Part shown: positions 63,031 to 64,000 of the stretch, in pieces
Layout of the letters: each line of letters starts with the position of its first letter
Numbering within the stretch: position 1 is the stretch's first letter
Assembly (NCBI GenBank): GCA_003164135.1
Contig: PLSD01000028.1
Span: 62,001-126,000 of the forward strand
Length of the DNA: 64,000 nucleotides
Direction: 5' to 3'
From: Acetobacteraceae bacterium
GTDB lineage: Bacteria; Pseudomonadota; Alphaproteobacteria; Acetobacterales; Acetobacteraceae
Translations under genes and position numbers: made by a program
The notes under the pieces: model-generated
The model's input: only the letters and a program-made list of their open reading frames with translations
Databases searched by the model: none
Told to the model about the DNA's origin: nothing

Positions 63031-64000
63031 CTATTTGCCGGTGAGAAGCCGCGCCACCAGTTCGCGCACGGTCGGGATGAAGCCGTTGGAGTAGAACGGG
63101 TCCGTGCCGAACCGGCAGGCGTTATGCCCGGCGAACATCAAATTATTATCCAGCGCCGCTGCGTCATCCGGCGCGGCATGGGCAATGTCCTGCAAAGTCT
63201 TCTGGATGCAGAAGCTGCGCGGATCGGCTTTTTTGCCGTTGTCATAATCAGGCGGCGTCTGGCTCCAGTTGGAAAAGCGGCACTGGCTCAGGCAGGCCAT
63301 GCAGTTCACCTGGTCGGTGTGGATTTCCTCGGCCTTCGCCGGGGTCACGAAGATCAGCGTGGAATCGGGGGTCCGCAGCGCATCAACAAAGCCCGCGGCT
63401 TCCCACTCCTTCACCCGGGCATAGTCAGGTGCGGTGAGGTACACGGAGCGCTTGCGCGCGCCCACGCCGTATTCCACCACATGTTCGCCAACCGGCTCGT
63501 GCGAATACGCCACCTGGCGCTCGTTACGGCCACGGAGTTCCTGAATGAAGCTGTTGTTCACGGCGGAGGAATAAAACCCGGTGGGGGAAAATTTATTCAG
63601 AAACACATCGCCCGGCTTCAATCTGCGCAGGCGCTCTTTCCAACTGTCTGGAATCGGGCTTTCCTTGGTCAGCAGCGGGCGGCTGCCGAACTGGAAGGCG
63701 ATCGGCCCCAGCTCCGGGTTGCCAATCCAGTCTTCCCATTCCTCCAGCGCCCACACGCCGCCAGCCATGATAATTGGCGTCTCGCCGAGGCCGAACTCAC
63801 GCATGATCTTGCGCAGCGCCAGCACGCGTGGAAACGGCGTCTCGGGGTTGTTCGGGTCTTCGCTGTTGGAAAGCCCGTTGTGCCCGCCGGCCAGCCAGGG
63901 GTCCTCGTACACCACGCCGCCGAGCAGGTCCGCGAATTTGGAATAGGCCCGCTTCCACAAGGCAGCGAACGCGCGGCCGGAGGAGACGATGGGGTAATAA
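63031..64000 (-). CDS. nitronate monooxygenase/NPD-type FMN protein (5' end beyond window)
   Basis: The frame is open to base 64000, so the ORF-track start inside it is artificial; at least 323 residues are visible. The sequence fits the 2-nitropropane dioxygenase TIM barrel: YYPIVSSGRAFAALW at the edge, GGVVYEDPWLAGGHNG, TPIIMAGGVWA and GPIAFQFGSRPLLT, which bind FMN. The C-terminal extension has CMACLSQCRFSNW and later cysteines (SFCIQKTL, NACRFGTDP), which might hold a metal or Fe-S centre. Substrate is unknown; nitronate oxidation is the family activity. Confidence 0.85.
   Translation of the reverse strand, partial: YYPIVSSGRAFAALWKRAYSKFADLLGGVVYEDPWLAGGHNGLSNSEDPNNPETPFPRVLALRKIMREFGLGETPIIMAGGVWALEEWEDWIGNPELGPIAFQFGSRPLLTKESPIPDSWKERLRRLKPGDVFLNKFSPTGFYSSAVNNSFIQELRGRNERQVAYSHEPVGEHVVEYGVGARKRSVYLTAPDYARVKEWEAAGFVDALRTPDSTLIFVTPAKAEEIHTDQVNCMACLSQCRFSNWSQTPPDYDNGKKADPRSFCIQKTLQDIAHAAPDDAAALDNNLMFAGHNACRFGTDPFYSNGFIPTVRELVARLLTGK

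Overview
The window is a gene-dense, high-GC stretch of an alphaproteobacterial chromosome. The best guess is an acidophilic Acetobacteraceae such as Acidocella or Acidiphilium; this is inferred from gene content and style, not tested by a search. The alphaproteobacterial signs are a MipZ-type division ATPase, the housekeeping order dgt-argS-SPOR-nagZ-M50-scpA-scpB-(chaC)-tatB-tatC-serS, and bpt, lpxB and anmK. Genes are tightly packed. Neighbouring same-strand genes often share ATGA, GTGA or TTGA start/stop overlaps, and several convergent pairs overlap at their stop codons. No rRNA, tRNA, CRISPR array or complete insertion sequence was seen.

Region by region. 1-7.5 kb: an RND efflux operon (fusion protein plus two permeases, the last cut by the left edge) behind a strong dyad. 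7.6-17.3 kb: the leftward housekeeping operon from dgt to serS. 17.3-20.6 kb: an A-type Fe-S carrier, exonuclease III, an Rrf2 regulator with its own operator-like promoter, and a FAD-dependent dehydrogenase. 20.6-27.5 kb: a tandem two-domain glycosyltransferase, a transglutaminase/DUF2126 protein, and an alpha/beta hydrolase. 27.4-27.5 kb: a 142-bp MITE-like element inserted in the shared stop codons of the hydrolase and tyrS. 28.8-32.6 kb: two tandem GT87 membrane glycosyltransferases, each paired with an anmK 5' end; one anmK is whole and one is a fragment. 32.6-40.9 kb: an STT3-like membrane protein, a glutamate-synthase-like FMN protein, ppk2-hisI, a tri-haem cytochrome c, a nitrilase-family hydrolase preceded by a gutted GNAT gene, and lpxB.

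40.9-50.3 kb holds the most interesting block. It is a divergent locus of circularly permuted ATP-grasp, alpha-E and transglutaminase genes. This family set is predicted by comparative genomics to make or process peptide tags but is biochemically poorly defined. Here the leftward operon continues through a GT39 membrane glycosyltransferase to an FkbH-like HAD protein. The rightward ATP-grasp/alpha-E fusion looks catalytically degenerate and is joined to the transglutaminase by a 27-codon bridging ORF made of three 30-bp repeats. The Anbu proteasome-like subunit that often accompanies these genes is not in the window. The DUF2126 partner lies about 18 kb away.

50.3-64 kb: a perfect 16-bp parS-type palindrome, then a kinase-like phosphotransferase, a YihY/BrkB protein, a hydrolase, a third GT87, bpt, a secreted protein of unknown function, a large unknown protein coupled to an ELM1-family protein, an aspartoacylase-family hydrolase, cobA, mipZ, small membrane proteins and an edge-truncated nitronate monooxygenase. 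parS and mipZ together hint that this region lies in the origin-proximal, ParB-organised part of the chromosome. Envelope themes recur throughout: muropeptide recycling by NagZ and AnmK, lipid A by LpxB, and at least six membrane or soluble glycosyltransferases.
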